From AC-51 sp963749895 (lineage in GTDB: Bacteria; Actinomycetota; UBA4738; HRBIN12), in contig CAVVOG010000001.1 in the NCBI GenBank assembly GCA_963749895.1, positions 620,001-684,000 of the forward strand: a DNA stretch of 64,000 nucleotides. The letters are read 5' to 3'. Shown here piece by piece: positions 42,818 to 51,275 of the stretch. The stretch's first letter is position 1. Every line of letters begins with the position of its first letter. The notes beneath the pieces were generated by a model, which saw only the letters and a program-made list of their open reading frames with translations, ran no database searches and was not told the origin of the DNA. Position numbers and translations under genes: made by a program.

Positions 42818-44035
42818 TTGACGACCCTGTCGCTCGAGTACTTCCGCTCGGTGCCCCGCTACGTCGGCGCCCGCACGATCGGCGCCAAGGCGCCCGGGCT
42901 GGTCGCCGGCCCGCTCGCGCCCCTGCGCCTCGTCTCCCGCGACGACCCGAAGCCCCCGGCGGGCCGACCCGGGTGGGCGCGCGTGAAGCCGCTCCTGTCG
43001 GGGATCTGCGGCTCGGACCTGGCGACGATCGCCGGCCAGACGTCCTTCTACTTCTCCCCGCTCGTGTCGCTCCCGTTCGTCCCCGGGCACGAGGTCGTCG
43101 GCGAGCTCCTGGACGACTGCGAGGACCTCGCAGCCGGCACCCGCGTGGTCCTGTCCAGCGTGCTCGCGTGCGCCGCGCGCGGCGAGGACCCGCCGTGTGA
43201 GAACTGCGCCGCCGGGGCCACGAACCGGTGCGACCGCGTGACGGTCGGACATCTCAAGCCCGGCCTGCAGACCGGCTACTGCAAGGACACCGGCGGCGGC
43301 TGGTCCCGGATGATGATCGCCCATCGCTCGCAGCTGTGGGCGGTCCCCGACGGCATGGACGACCGTACGGCGCTGCTGGTGGAACCGTTCGCCGACGCGA
43401 TCCACGCGGCGCTGCGCGCGCAGCCCCAGCAGGGCGACACCGTCCTGGTCGTCGGCGCCGGGACGGTCGGCATCCTCACGCTGATCGCCCTGAAGCTCCT
43501 CACCCCCGCCGGCCACGTGATCGTCGCGGCGAAGCACCAGCGCCAGCGGATCGCGGCCCGGATGGCGGGCGCCGACGAGGTCGTTCACCCGCCGCACGCC
43601 TCGAAGGCGGTGCGCCGCCACACCAGCGCCGTGAAGCTGACCCCCGAACGCGGCCAGGACTTCCTGCTCGGCGGGGCCGACCTCGCGATCGAGTCGGTCG
43701 GGTCCAAGAGCGCCCTCGACCTCGCCCTGCGGGCGACGCGCGCCGGGGGCACGGTCGTCCTGTCGGGGATCCCGGGCGGCGCCGCCGACCTGACCCCGCT
43801 GTGGTTCCGCGAGCTCAACCTGGTCGGCGCCTACACGACCGGGCTCGAGACGCTCCCCGACGGCACCACGAAACCCACGTTCCAGCTCGCGATCGAGCTG
43901 GCGTCCAACCTGCCGATCCTCGCCGACATGGTCGGCGCGACCTACCCGCTCGACCGGTGGCGCGAGGCGCTCGACCACGCGATGTCCGCCGGCAAGCTCG
44001 GCACCTTCAAGGTGGCGTTCGCGCCCCAGGACTAG
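42818..44035 (+). CDS. Zinc-dependent alcohol dehydrogenase (MDR family)
   Basis: 405 aa from TTG 42818, which has GGGGAGGTGG seven bases upstream. The catalytic-zinc ligands are present (GICGSD, PGHEVVGE), as is a structural-zinc loop with spaced Cys (CAARGEDPPCENCAAGATNRC). NAD(P)-binding motif VVGAGTVGILTL. Unlike the 4.9-kb MDR, this one keeps the zinc Cys and should oxidise or reduce an alcohol/aldehyde. Fifteen bases before the LarA-like gene; interconversion of the reductase product is a reasonable inference. Confidence 0.87.
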   Translation: MTTLSLEYFRSVPRYVGARTIGAKAPGLVAGPLAPLRLVSRDDPKPPAGRPGWARVKPLLSGICGSDLATIAGQTSFYFSPLVSLPFVPGHEVVGELLDDCEDLAAGTRVVLSSVLACAARGEDPPCENCAAGATNRCDRVTVGHLKPGLQTGYCKDTGGGWSRMMIAHRSQLWAVPDGMDDRTALLVEPFADAIHAALRAQPQQGDTVLVVGAGTVGILTLIALKLLTPAGHVIVAAKHQRQRIAARMAGADEVVHPPHASKAVRRHTSAVKLTPERGQDFLLGGADLAIESVGSKSALDLALRATRAGGTVVLSGIPGGAADLTPLWFRELNLVGAYTTGLETLPDGTTKPTFQLAIELASNLPILADMVGATYPLDRWREALDHAMSAGKLGTFKVAFAPQD

Positions 44036-44049
44036 GAGACGACACAGAC

Positions 44050-45639
44050 ATGCCCAGGCCAGGTTTCGTACTGGAGGTCGACGAGCGGACCCCGCCCCTG
44101 ATCGTGAACGAGGGCGAGGGCTACCGGATGCAGCGGTTCCCGCTCGGCACGCGCGTGATCTACCCGCCGGACCCGCTGCCGGGCCTGCGCGACCTCAACG
44201 CCCAGATCCGCCACGCGCTGCTGCACCCGGTCGGCGACTCGAAGCCGCTGCCCGAGCTGCTGTTCGCGGGGATGAAGCTCACGATCGCGGTCGACGACAT
44301 CTCGCTGCCGCTGCCGCCGATGGTCACCCCCGACATCCGTCAACGGATCCTCGAGCACGTGATCGAGCTGGCCGCGAGCGCGGGGGTCGAGGACCTCGAG
44401 ATCGTCGTCGCCACCGCGCTGCATCGCCGGATGACCGCGGCCGAGATCCGTCGGATGGTCGGCGAGCGCGTCTACCGCTCGTTCTGGCCGAAGGCGCTGT
44501 ACAACCTCGACGCCGAGGACACGGCGAACATGACGATCGTCGGGCAGACCGATCACGGCGAGACCGTGCAGATGCATACGCGCTCGGCGACCTCCGACCT
44601 GATCGTCTACGTGAACATCAACCTCGTGGCGATGGACGGCGGGTGGAAGTCCACCGCGATCGGGTTGGCCGGCTACGAGAGCCTGAAGCACCACCACAAC
44701 GTCGACACGATGCTCCACTCGCGTTCCTACATGGACCCCCGCCCGGGTCGCTCGGCGATCGCCGACTCCGCGACCCGGATGGGCCACGTGCTGCGTGACT
44801 CGGGCGTGAAGATCTTCCAGATCGAGACCACGCTGAACTCCGAGACGTTCCCGTCGCAGCTCGGGTTCCTGAACAAGCGCGAGTGGGAGTGGTCCGCGAA
44901 GGACCAGGCGATGATGATGGCCGCGAAGAAGGGCAACGACGTGGCCCCGCCGCGGATGCGTCGCGAGATCTTCCGCAAGATCGAGGCCCCCTACAAGGTG
45001 ACCGGGATCAACGCCGGCGAGGTCGAGGCCGTCCACGAGCGGACGCTGGAGAACCTCCACCGCCAGCAGCTCGTGGAGGTCCAGGGGCAGGCCGACGTCG
45101 CGATCTTCGGGATCCCGTACCTGGGGCCCTACAACGTGAACTCGATCCTGAACCCGATCCTCGTGCACTGCCTGGGGCTGGGGTACCTGTTCAACATGTA
45201 CCGGAACCAGCCGATCGTGCGGCAGGGCGGGGTCGCGATCTTGTACCACCCGGTGCCGTGGGAGTTCCACACGATCCACCACCCCAGCTACATCGACTTC
45301 TTCGAGGAGGTCCTGGCCGACACGACCGACCCGAAGGAGATCGAGGCGAAGTACGAGGAGCGCTACGCGCGCGACCCTTGGTACATCCACCTGTACCGGA
45401 CCTCGCACGCGTACCACGGCGTGCACCCGTTCTACATGTGGTACTGGGGCGCGCACGGTCGCGACCACCTCGGCGACGTGATCTTCGTCGGCGGCGAGCC
45501 GAAGACGGTGCGGCGCCTGGGCTACCGCCGCGCCGACTCGCTGCGCGACGCGCTGGAGATGGCGAAGGACACGGCCGGCTCGAGCCCGAAGATCACCTAC
45601 TTCCACGCACCGCCGCTGATGATCGCGGACGTGCGGTGA
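44050..45639 (+). CDS. LarA-like (DUF2088 / nickel-pincer lactate racemase family) protein
   Basis: 529 aa. Similar to the lactate-racemase superfamily, whose members use a nickel-pincer nucleotide for hydride-transfer isomerisation. Matches: VDDISLPLPP where LarA has its DxTRPxP loop, TALHRRMTAAEIRRMVG retaining the His, YNLDAED, and GGWKSTAIGLAGYESL retaining the pincer-bound Lys. The His before that Lys in LarA (EPHFFAG region) is not apparent. A 200-residue C-terminal extension (FNMYRNQPIVRQGG... to the stop) is unlike canonical LarA. Substrate unknown; the cluster suggests a hydroxylated lipid or short hydroxyacid. Confidence 0.72.
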   Translation: MPRPGFVLEVDERTPPLIVNEGEGYRMQRFPLGTRVIYPPDPLPGLRDLNAQIRHALLHPVGDSKPLPELLFAGMKLTIAVDDISLPLPPMVTPDIRQRILEHVIELAASAGVEDLEIVVATALHRRMTAAEIRRMVGERVYRSFWPKALYNLDAEDTANMTIVGQTDHGETVQMHTRSATSDLIVYVNINLVAMDGGWKSTAIGLAGYESLKHHHNVDTMLHSRSYMDPRPGRSAIADSATRMGHVLRDSGVKIFQIETTLNSETFPSQLGFLNKREWEWSAKDQAMMMAAKKGNDVAPPRMRREIFRKIEAPYKVTGINAGEVEAVHERTLENLHRQQLVEVQGQADVAIFGIPYLGPYNVNSILNPILVHCLGLGYLFNMYRNQPIVRQGGVAILYHPVPWEFHTIHHPSYIDFFEEVLADTTDPKEIEAKYEERYARDPWYIHLYRTSHAYHGVHPFYMWYWGAHGRDHLGDVIFVGGEPKTVRRLGYRRADSLRDALEMAKDTAGSSPKITYFHAPPLMIADVR

Positions 45640-45649
45640 GGGGACGGCC

Positions 45650-46558
45650 ATGGGCGCGTTGAGCGAACTGAAGGAGATGTCCCGGGGGTTCCGGTGGGGC
45701 CGCCGGCCGATCGTGCCGCGCTCCGCCGAGCCGTTCGTCGAGGAGTCCTACGACGAGGGGTTCCCGACCGACTGGGCGCGGACCGATGCAGGAGTGGCTG
45801 CGCGGCAGACGATCTTGAACGGCATGATGATGCCGCTGACGAAGTCGCAGGTGTCGTTGCGCGTCTACGGGCTCGACAACCTCCGCGACGTCCGCGGACC
45901 GGTCCTGTTCTACTCGAACCACTCGAGCCACCTGGACGCGACGCTGATCATGTCGTCGCTGCCCGACCGGTACCAGCGTCGGACCGCCGTCGGGGCCGCC
46001 CGCGACTACTTCTTCGACGTGTGGTGGCGCCAGGCGTTCACCGCGCTGGTCTACGGTGCGTTCCCGATCGACCGGGCCCGAGGAGGGCGGATCGCGATCG
46101 AGAAGGCCCGCGAGCTCGTGAACGACGGATGGTCGATCGTGGTGTTCCCCGAGGGGACCCGGTCGACCGACGGGCACATGCAGCGGTTCCGCCACGGCGC
46201 CTCGCGACTGGCGCTCGAGCTGAACATCGGGCTGATCCCGATCGCGATCGTCGGCGCCTTCCAGGCGATGCCCAAGGGCGCGTTCTGGCCGAAGGAGGGT
46301 CGCCCGGTCGTGACCGTGCGCTACGGCAAGGCGCTGTTCCCCGACCAGGGCGAGACGCATCAGCAGCTCTCGCTGCGGATGCAGCAGGCGGTCGCGCAGC
46401 TGTTCGACGAGGACCGCACGACGTGGTGGGAGTCGTTGCAGCGGGCCGAGCGGGAGCAGACCCCTTCGCTGCTCGGCCCACCCGGACCGACGTGGCGGCG
46501 GACCTGGCAAGGATCGAAGTCCGTGCCGAGGCGAGGGCGTCCGAAGGCCTGGAGCTGA
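45650..46558 (+). CDS. PlsC-type 1-acyl-glycerol-3-phosphate acyltransferase
   Basis: 302 aa. Acyltransferase motif I NHSSHLDA (H-x4-D), the IDRARGGR block, motif III FPEGTRSTDG and a downstream IPIAIVGAF motif define the PlsC/LPLAT family, which esterifies a fatty acyl group onto glycerol phosphate or a similar alcohol. No clear membrane span apart from hydrophobic patches, suggesting peripheral membrane binding. Eleven bases after the LarA-like stop and five before the TetR start, so part of one operon. Confidence 0.9.
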   Translation: MGALSELKEMSRGFRWGRRPIVPRSAEPFVEESYDEGFPTDWARTDAGVAARQTILNGMMMPLTKSQVSLRVYGLDNLRDVRGPVLFYSNHSSHLDATLIMSSLPDRYQRRTAVGAARDYFFDVWWRQAFTALVYGAFPIDRARGGRIAIEKARELVNDGWSIVVFPEGTRSTDGHMQRFRHGASRLALELNIGLIPIAIVGAFQAMPKGAFWPKEGRPVVTVRYGKALFPDQGETHQQLSLRMQQAVAQLFDEDRTTWWESLQRAEREQTPSLLGPPGPTWRRTWQGSKSVPRRGRPKAWS

Positions 46559-46562
46559 CCCG

Positions 46563-47171
46563 GTGCCGCGCCAGGGGGGAGCCGAGCGGCGGACCACGAT
46601 CGTCGAGGAGGCGATCCGGGCCTTCGGTCGTGAGGGCTACCAGGGCGCCTCGCTCGACCAGATCGCGCAGGCGGTCGGGATCCGCAAGCAGACGCTGCTG
46701 TACTACTTCCCCACGAAGGACGACCTGCTCGAGACCTGCCTGGCGGCGGCGGGTCGGCGGGTCGCCGAGGACATCGAGGCCGCGCTCGAGGCGCCCGCCG
46801 AGCCGGGGGAGCGCGCCGAGGCCGTGATCCGTGCCGTGTACGCGCTCGCCGAGGAATGGCCCGAGTTCCCGATGTTCATCCGTGAGGCAGGGCGTTTGGG
46901 CCCCAACGCGTTCGAGCGGTTCGGCACGGCGCTCGAGCCGCTCCGCGAGCGTGCGATCGAGTACCTGCAGGCCGGGATGGACGCCGGGCTGATGCGCAAG
47001 CAGGACCCGGCGCTGCTGCTGTTCACGCTCTACACCGCGGTGATCGGGTCGCTCACCGAGGCGAGCGTGCTGTCGTCGTTCGTCGGGGCCGACGATGCCC
47101 GGACCTCCCTGAGGCGGCGCGAGGAAGAGGTCGTCGCGTTCGTCCGCGCCGCCCTCCGTCCGCCCGAGTGA
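46563..47171 (+). CDS. TetR-family transcriptional regulator
   Basis: 202 aa from GTG 46563. N-terminal helix-turn-helix (about 10-55: TTIVEEAIRAFGREGYQGASLDQIAQAVGIRKQTLLYYFPTKDDL) with the typical TetR helix 3. The C-terminal ligand-binding domain is helical. Last gene of the acyl-CoA reductase cluster. It may repress that cluster through the CTACC-N4-GGTAG operator at 39710, responding to an acyl-CoA or fatty acid, as many TetR proteins of lipid operons do. The ligand is inferred. Confidence 0.88.
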   Translation: MPRQGGAERRTTIVEEAIRAFGREGYQGASLDQIAQAVGIRKQTLLYYFPTKDDLLETCLAAAGRRVAEDIEAALEAPAEPGERAEAVIRAVYALAEEWPEFPMFIREAGRLGPNAFERFGTALEPLRERAIEYLQAGMDAGLMRKQDPALLLFTLYTAVIGSLTEASVLSSFVGADDARTSLRRREEEVVAFVRAALRPPE

Positions 47172-47190
47172 GGGGCGATACGGTGAGGGC

Positions 47191-48018
47191 ATGCGGATGC
47201 CCACGGGATGGCGGCTCTGGGCCCTGCTCGCGGCGCCCCTGGTGGTGCTCGTGCTGGGCGCGCTCCTCGTGCCGCGCTTCCTGCCGGAGCGTCCGCCGCT
47301 CGGCCAGCGATGGATCGCCGCCTCCGGCACGGTCGGGCGGATCTTCCGGTTCGACCCGCCGATCGCCCGCCTGTTCTTCGATCGCTCCGACTCGGTCGTC
47401 CTGAACGACGGGTGGAAAGGGGCGACGCGCGGGGCCGCGTGGGCGAGCCTCGAGACCTTCGTGGCCGACCTCGAGGCGGGCCGGATCCCCGACGACGTCG
47501 AGGTCGTGATGTACGACCCCGAGCGGTGGAAGGCGACGCCGGCGGACGAGCGCCGCGACCCGATCGGCGCGATGCGGACGTTCGCCGCGGTCGCGCGGTC
47601 GGCCGGGTACGACCGGGTGATCGTCACACCGCACCAGAACCTGATGCAGGTCGCCGACGCGGTGTGCGCCGCCGATGACGGCGAGACGAACGAGGAGGCG
47701 TTCGTGCGGTGCGGGGTCCCGTACGCGGCCGCCTCGGTGGCCGACGTCGTCGAGATCCAGGCGCAGGAGCTGCAGGAGCGACCGACCGTCTACGCCGCCT
47801 TCGTCGAGGCGGCGGCAGCGCAGGCCCGCACGGCCGACCCCGACGTCGTGATCGTGGCCGGCCTGTCGACCCGCTTCTCCTCGAACGCCCACGGCATGCT
47901 TCGCGCGTGGGAGTCGGTGTCGGAGGTCGTCGACGGGCACTACCTGGCGATGCCGAGCGGGATCCGGCCGTGGATCGCCACGCGGTTCCTGTCGCTGCTG
48001 GCTGAAGAGCACGGCTGA
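47191..48018 (+). CDS. Membrane-anchored hypothetical protein
   Basis: 275 aa. One N-terminal transmembrane helix (LWALLAAPLVVLVLGALLVPRFL), then an exported domain of about 240 residues beginning RWIAASGTVGRIFRFD. The pattern VVMYDPERWKATPADERRDPIGAMRTFAAVARSAGYDRVIVTPHQNL and VIVAGLSTRF...YLAMPSGIRPW looks like a TIM-barrel-type glycosidase-like fold, but no catalytic pair can be pinned. It starts 19 bases after the TetR stop. Confidence 0.65.
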   Translation: MRMPTGWRLWALLAAPLVVLVLGALLVPRFLPERPPLGQRWIAASGTVGRIFRFDPPIARLFFDRSDSVVLNDGWKGATRGAAWASLETFVADLEAGRIPDDVEVVMYDPERWKATPADERRDPIGAMRTFAAVARSAGYDRVIVTPHQNLMQVADAVCAADDGETNEEAFVRCGVPYAAASVADVVEIQAQELQERPTVYAAFVEAAAAQARTADPDVVIVAGLSTRFSSNAHGMLRAWESVSEVVDGHYLAMPSGIRPWIATRFLSLLAEEHG

Positions 48019-48125
48019 GCCGTCCCTCCGCCGCCGGGACCGGTGACCCATCCGGTGCGGCGAGGTTCGTCCTACGGTGGGGGCGTGGTGGTGACCGCCC
48101 GGCGAGGGCGGGAAGGAGGTCCACG

Positions 48126-48632
48126 ATGGCGACCACCGACACACCCGGTTCCCTCAGCGAACGCCACGAGCACTTCGTGCCGCTGGTGACGTCGATCGGT
48201 GAGGCCGAGGCCGCCGTGGGCGGATCGTCGACCCAGCGGCTGCTCGTGCTGACCGGCGCCCTGGAGGAAGCGCTGGCCCACGACCTGATGCCGCACGCGG
48301 TCGGCGAGGGGCGCACGGTCTTCCCCGTGCTCCGCAAGGTGACGGGCTCGGAGCTGCGGTCGATCGAGATGACGAAGCAGCATCAAGAGCTCGCCCGCCT
48401 GACCGACGAACTCGATCAGGCGCGCCGGTCCTTGCCGGAGTCCGGGTTCCCGGCGGAGGCGCGACTCGAGCGGATCCTCGGTCGGCTCCACGACGTGCTC
48501 GAGGATCACCTGGCCGCCGAAGAGGAGGTGTGCTTCACGGTCCTGCGGTCGGAGCTCACGGCGGAGCAGGCGAGCGAGGTCTGCGCGGCGATGGAGCGGG
48601 CGACCGAGGAGGTCCGTCGGGCCTACGAGTAG
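48126..48632 (+). CDS. Hemerythrin-like HHE-domain protein
   Basis: 168 aa, ATG preceded by GGAAGGAGG. Four-helix bundle with iron-ligand candidates ERHEHFVPLV, HDLMPHAVGEGRTVFPVL, KQHQELARL and DHLAAEEEVCF, matching the HHE cation-binding domain used for oxygen/NO sensing or iron storage. Cytoplasmic. Its last ten bases overlap the 3' end of convergent rpsD. Confidence 0.82.
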   Translation: MATTDTPGSLSERHEHFVPLVTSIGEAEAAVGGSSTQRLLVLTGALEEALAHDLMPHAVGEGRTVFPVLRKVTGSELRSIEMTKQHQELARLTDELDQARRSLPESGFPAEARLERILGRLHDVLEDHLAAEEEVCFTVLRSELTAEQASEVCAAMERATEEVRRAYE

Positions 48633-49225
48633 AACTCGACGATCAGCCGCTCTTCCACCGGGACCGGGAGCGGGATCTCGTCGCGCTCCGGCAGGCGGCT
48701 GAGCGTGCCGCTGACCTCGTCCTTGTTCCGGTAGAGGTAGGGCGGCGGCTCGGGCGTGATCTCGAGGGCTTCGCGCACGAACACGAAGTTGCGGGCCTTG
48801 TCCGACAGCGTGATCGTCTGGCCGGCCTTGACCTGCGCGCTCGGGACGTCGAGGCGGCGGCCGTCGAGGTACACGTGGCCGTGGCTGACGAGCTGGCGAG
48901 CCTGACTGGTCGTGAGCGCGAAGCCCAGACGCAGGCAGACGGTGTCGATCCGGGTCTCGAGCTGCCGGATCAGGACCTCGCCGGTCACGCCCTGGTGGCG
49001 GGTCGCCTTCTCGTAGTAGGTGCGCATCTGCTTCTCGTTCACGCCGTAGATCGCGCGGAGCTTCTGCTTCTCCACGAGGCGCGTCTGGTATTCGGAGATG
49101 CGCTTGCGGCCTCGGCCGTGCTGGCCGGGCGGGTAGGGTCGCTTCTCGGACGGACAGTTGGGACGCCCGCACAGGGGCGCGCCCACGCGTCGACAGGTCT
49201 TGTGCTTGGGGCCGCTCTTCTGCAT
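48623..49225 (-). CDS. rpsD: 30S ribosomal protein S4
   Basis: 200 aa. Binds 16S rRNA early in 30S assembly. N-terminal KTCRRVGAPLCGRPNCPSEKRPYPPGQHG contains three Cys in a zinc-binding-like arrangement, followed by RRKISEY-like KRISEYQTRLVEKQKLR. The S4 RNA-binding domain is at about 90-150 (ETRIDTVCLRLGFALTTSQARQLVSHGHVYLDGRRLDVPSAQVK). Here it stands alone rather than in an alpha operon with rpsM-rpsK-rpoA. Confidence 0.97.
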   Translation of the reverse strand: MQKSGPKHKTCRRVGAPLCGRPNCPSEKRPYPPGQHGRGRKRISEYQTRLVEKQKLRAIYGVNEKQMRTYYEKATRHQGVTGEVLIRQLETRIDTVCLRLGFALTTSQARQLVSHGHVYLDGRRLDVPSAQVKAGQTITLSDKARNFVFVREALEITPEPPPYLYRNKDEVSGTLSRLPERDEIPLPVPVEERLIVEFYS

Positions 49226-49279
49226 ACGGCTGGTCAGGCTACCAGACGCTCCAAGCCTGTGACCTGCGAAGATGCGCTA

Positions 49280-49588
49280 TCAGCACTCCGGCGTCGGCAG
49301 GTTCGCTGCCCCGAAGGCGGCCAGGGCGACCAGGGCGACCGCGATCACGGTCATCAGCACGGTGCCGACGCGCCGGGCCGGTCCGGTGAGGCAGCGGACG
49401 AGTCCGAACCCGAAGGCGATGATGCTCGCCGACAGCAGGAACGGTGAGACGGGACTGATCTCACGGCAGTCGCCGGGCCCGGGCAGGAGCCCTCGGTTCA
49501 GCAGGCCGATCCCCAGCCCGGCGACCATCAGGGCGACGCCGAGGAGGTCGAAGCGGATCCCCGAGCGCCCGGAGGAGACGTCGTCCAT
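49280..49588 (-). CDS. Small three-helix membrane protein
   Basis: 102 aa from ATG 49588; ATG 49600 is an alternative. Hydrophobic segments about 14-32 (LLGVALMVAGLGIGLLNRG), 47-64 (FLLSASIIAFGFGLV) and 74-95 (VGTVLMTVIAVALVALAAFGAA). No motif recognised. Transcribed toward rpsD, 54 bases upstream of it, and divergent from the ADP-ribosylglycohydrolase. Confidence 0.65.
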   Translation of the reverse strand: MDDVSSGRSGIRFDLLGVALMVAGLGIGLLNRGLLPGPGDCREISPVSPFLLSASIIAFGFGLVRCLTGPARRVGTVLMTVIAVALVALAAFGAANLPTPEC

Positions 49589-49606
49589 CGCGGCTAGCAT
49601 CGCGGC

Positions 49607-50513
49607 ATGGACGCGCTGCGGCAACGAGCCACCGGGTCGATCCTGGGGCTCGCGCTGGGCGACGCGCTCGGCGCGCCGTTCGAGTTCCAGCGGGCCTCGT
49701 CGATCCCGTCGCCGCTGCCGGCGTTCGAACGACCCTGGATGGGGCTTCCCCCGGGCGCGTGGACCGACGACACGGCGATGGCGCGGAACCTGTGGACGTC
49801 GCTGATCGAGCGCGGCGGTGCGTTGGACCTCGACGACGTCCGTGCCCGGCACCTCGCCTGGCTCGCGACGGGGCCGCCCGACGTGGGCAACCAGACGCGC
49901 GCTGCTCTGCGCGAGGCCGAGCGCGGGACCGAGGAACCCGCGCGGGCCGTGTTCGAGCGACGCGGCCCCGAGGTGAGCGCGGGCAACGGCTCCGTGATGT
50001 ACTGCGCGCCGCTCGGGGTCGTCCGGGCGCGCGAGCCCGAGCGCCTCGTCGAGGAGGCACCGGCGCTGTCGCGCGTGACCCACTGGGACGGGCGGTGCCA
50101 GACGGCCTGCCTCGCGGCGACGCTCGCGGTCGCGGCGCTCGTCCGCGGCGAGTCTCCGCATGACGCGGTGGTCGAGGCGGTCCACGCTGTAGAGGACGAC
50201 GAGGGCGGAGAGGAGCTGGCGTACCTGGTCGACCAGGCGGGCCGGGCGCGGCCGGATCGACGGGCCCGACATGGGGTTCACGCTGTTCACCGCGGGGATC
50301 GGGCTCCAGGTCGCCGCGGAGGGCGTCGGGTTCGAGGAGGGGCTCCGCCGCGTGGTCGGCCTCGGCGGCGACACGGACACGAACGCCGCGGTCGCGGGCG
50401 CCTTGCTGGGCGCCCTGCACGGTGTCGATGGGCTGCCGGCCGCGTGGCTCGACCGGCTGCACGAGGGAGAGGCGATCCGAGCCGAAGCGGAAGCCCTCGC
50501 GGTGCTCGTCTGA
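49607..50513 (+). pseudogene. ADP-ribosylglycohydrolase family protein, single frameshift near 50254
   Basis: N-terminal part: GLALGDALGAPFEF and WTDDTAMARNLW, the latter carrying the Mg-binding Asp pair. The final part, MGFTLFTAGIGLQVAAEG...GLGGDTDTNAAVAGALLGALHG, carries the second metal-binding motif but lies one frame over. One surplus G near 50254 (GGCCGGATCG) causes the shift; removing it gives a normal enzyme of about 301 aa that removes ADP-ribose from proteins or nucleic acids. As read, the C-terminal active-site half is lost. Adjacent to an intact Phd/VapC pair. Confidence 0.78.
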
Positions 50514-50533
50514 GTTGTGCTACGTTGTGCTAC
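50514..50533. promoter_or_regulatory. Tandem 10-bp direct repeat abutting phd start, probable antitoxin operator
   Basis: GTTGTGCTAC occurs twice head to tail (50514-50523, 50524-50533), ending exactly at ATG 50534. Phd-type antitoxins bind repeats at their own promoter. No ribosome-binding sequence fits between, so a leaderless message is possible. Confidence 0.5.
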
Positions 50534-50833
50534 ATGGCCCCTGACCTGCCGGAACGCGTGGGCGTCAGAGAGCTCCGCCAGAATCTCTCCGTCTACCTAC
50601 GGCGGGTGCAGGAGGGGGAGTCGCTGGTGGTGACCGACCACGGCCGTCCAGTGGCCAGGCTGACCCCCCTCCCCGTGAGCGTCGACGTGCTCGAGCGGCT
50701 CGCTGCGGATGGACGGGTGTTCATGCCGTCCCGCACGATCGACGACGTCTTGTCGACGGCGACGAAGCCGAGCCGGGCGACGAGCCGCGCGATCATGCAG
50801 GCGCTCGACGAGTTGCGGGAGGACACCGTCTGA
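50534..50833 (+). CDS. phd: Phd/YefM-family antitoxin
   Basis: 99 aa. N-terminal Phd fold GVRELRQNLSVYLRRVQEGESLVVTDHGRPVARLTPL binds operator DNA. The C-terminal tail (FMPSRTIDDVLSTATKPSRATSRAIMQALDELREDTV) should wrap the toxin. TGATG overlap with the VapC start shows coupling. Intact, in contrast to the two other antitoxins in this window. Confidence 0.9.
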   Translation: MAPDLPERVGVRELRQNLSVYLRRVQEGESLVVTDHGRPVARLTPLPVSVDVLERLAADGRVFMPSRTIDDVLSTATKPSRATSRAIMQALDELREDTV

Positions 50834-51219
50834 TGCCGGGGGTCATCTACGTGGATGCGTCCGCGGTGGCGAAGCTGTGTCTCGACGAGCCCGAGTCCGC
50901 GGCGCTCGGCGACAAGGTCCGCGGATGCCGTCTCGTGTCGAGTTCGCTCGTCGAGGTGGAGGTGACCCGGGCGGCGAGGCGCGTGACCGACGAGGACATC
51001 TGCGGTCCGATCCTTTCCGCCATCGCGCTCCTCGCGCTGGATCGACCGACGCTGCGGCTCGCGTCGATGCTCGGTCCCTCGCAGCTGCGGACGCTCGATG
51101 CGATCCACCTGGCGTCGGCGCTGCAGCTCGGTGCCGACCTCGAGACCTTCGTCACGTACGACCTGCGACAGGCGGCCGCCGCCGCGGCCGCCGGGCTCTC
51201 TGTCGAGACCCCGCGCTGA
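50833..51219 (+). CDS. vapC: VapC-family PIN-domain ribonuclease toxin
   Basis: 128 aa. PIN residues visible: Asp in YVDASAVAKL, Glu in SSSLVEVEVTRA, Asp in LRTLDAIHLASALQL and Asp in FVTYDLRQAAAA. Cleaves specific RNAs (often tRNA or rRNA) when free of antitoxin. The ATG overlaps the phd stop. Typical length and complete. Confidence 0.9.
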   Translation: MPGVIYVDASAVAKLCLDEPESAALGDKVRGCRLVSSSLVEVEVTRAARRVTDEDICGPILSAIALLALDRPTLRLASMLGPSQLRTLDAIHLASALQLGADLETFVTYDLRQAAAAAAAGLSVETPR

Positions 51220-51275
51220 CCCGTGTACACGCGGGGGGGGTCTCGTGCGTAGGGAAGGGTGATGGAACCGGTGCT

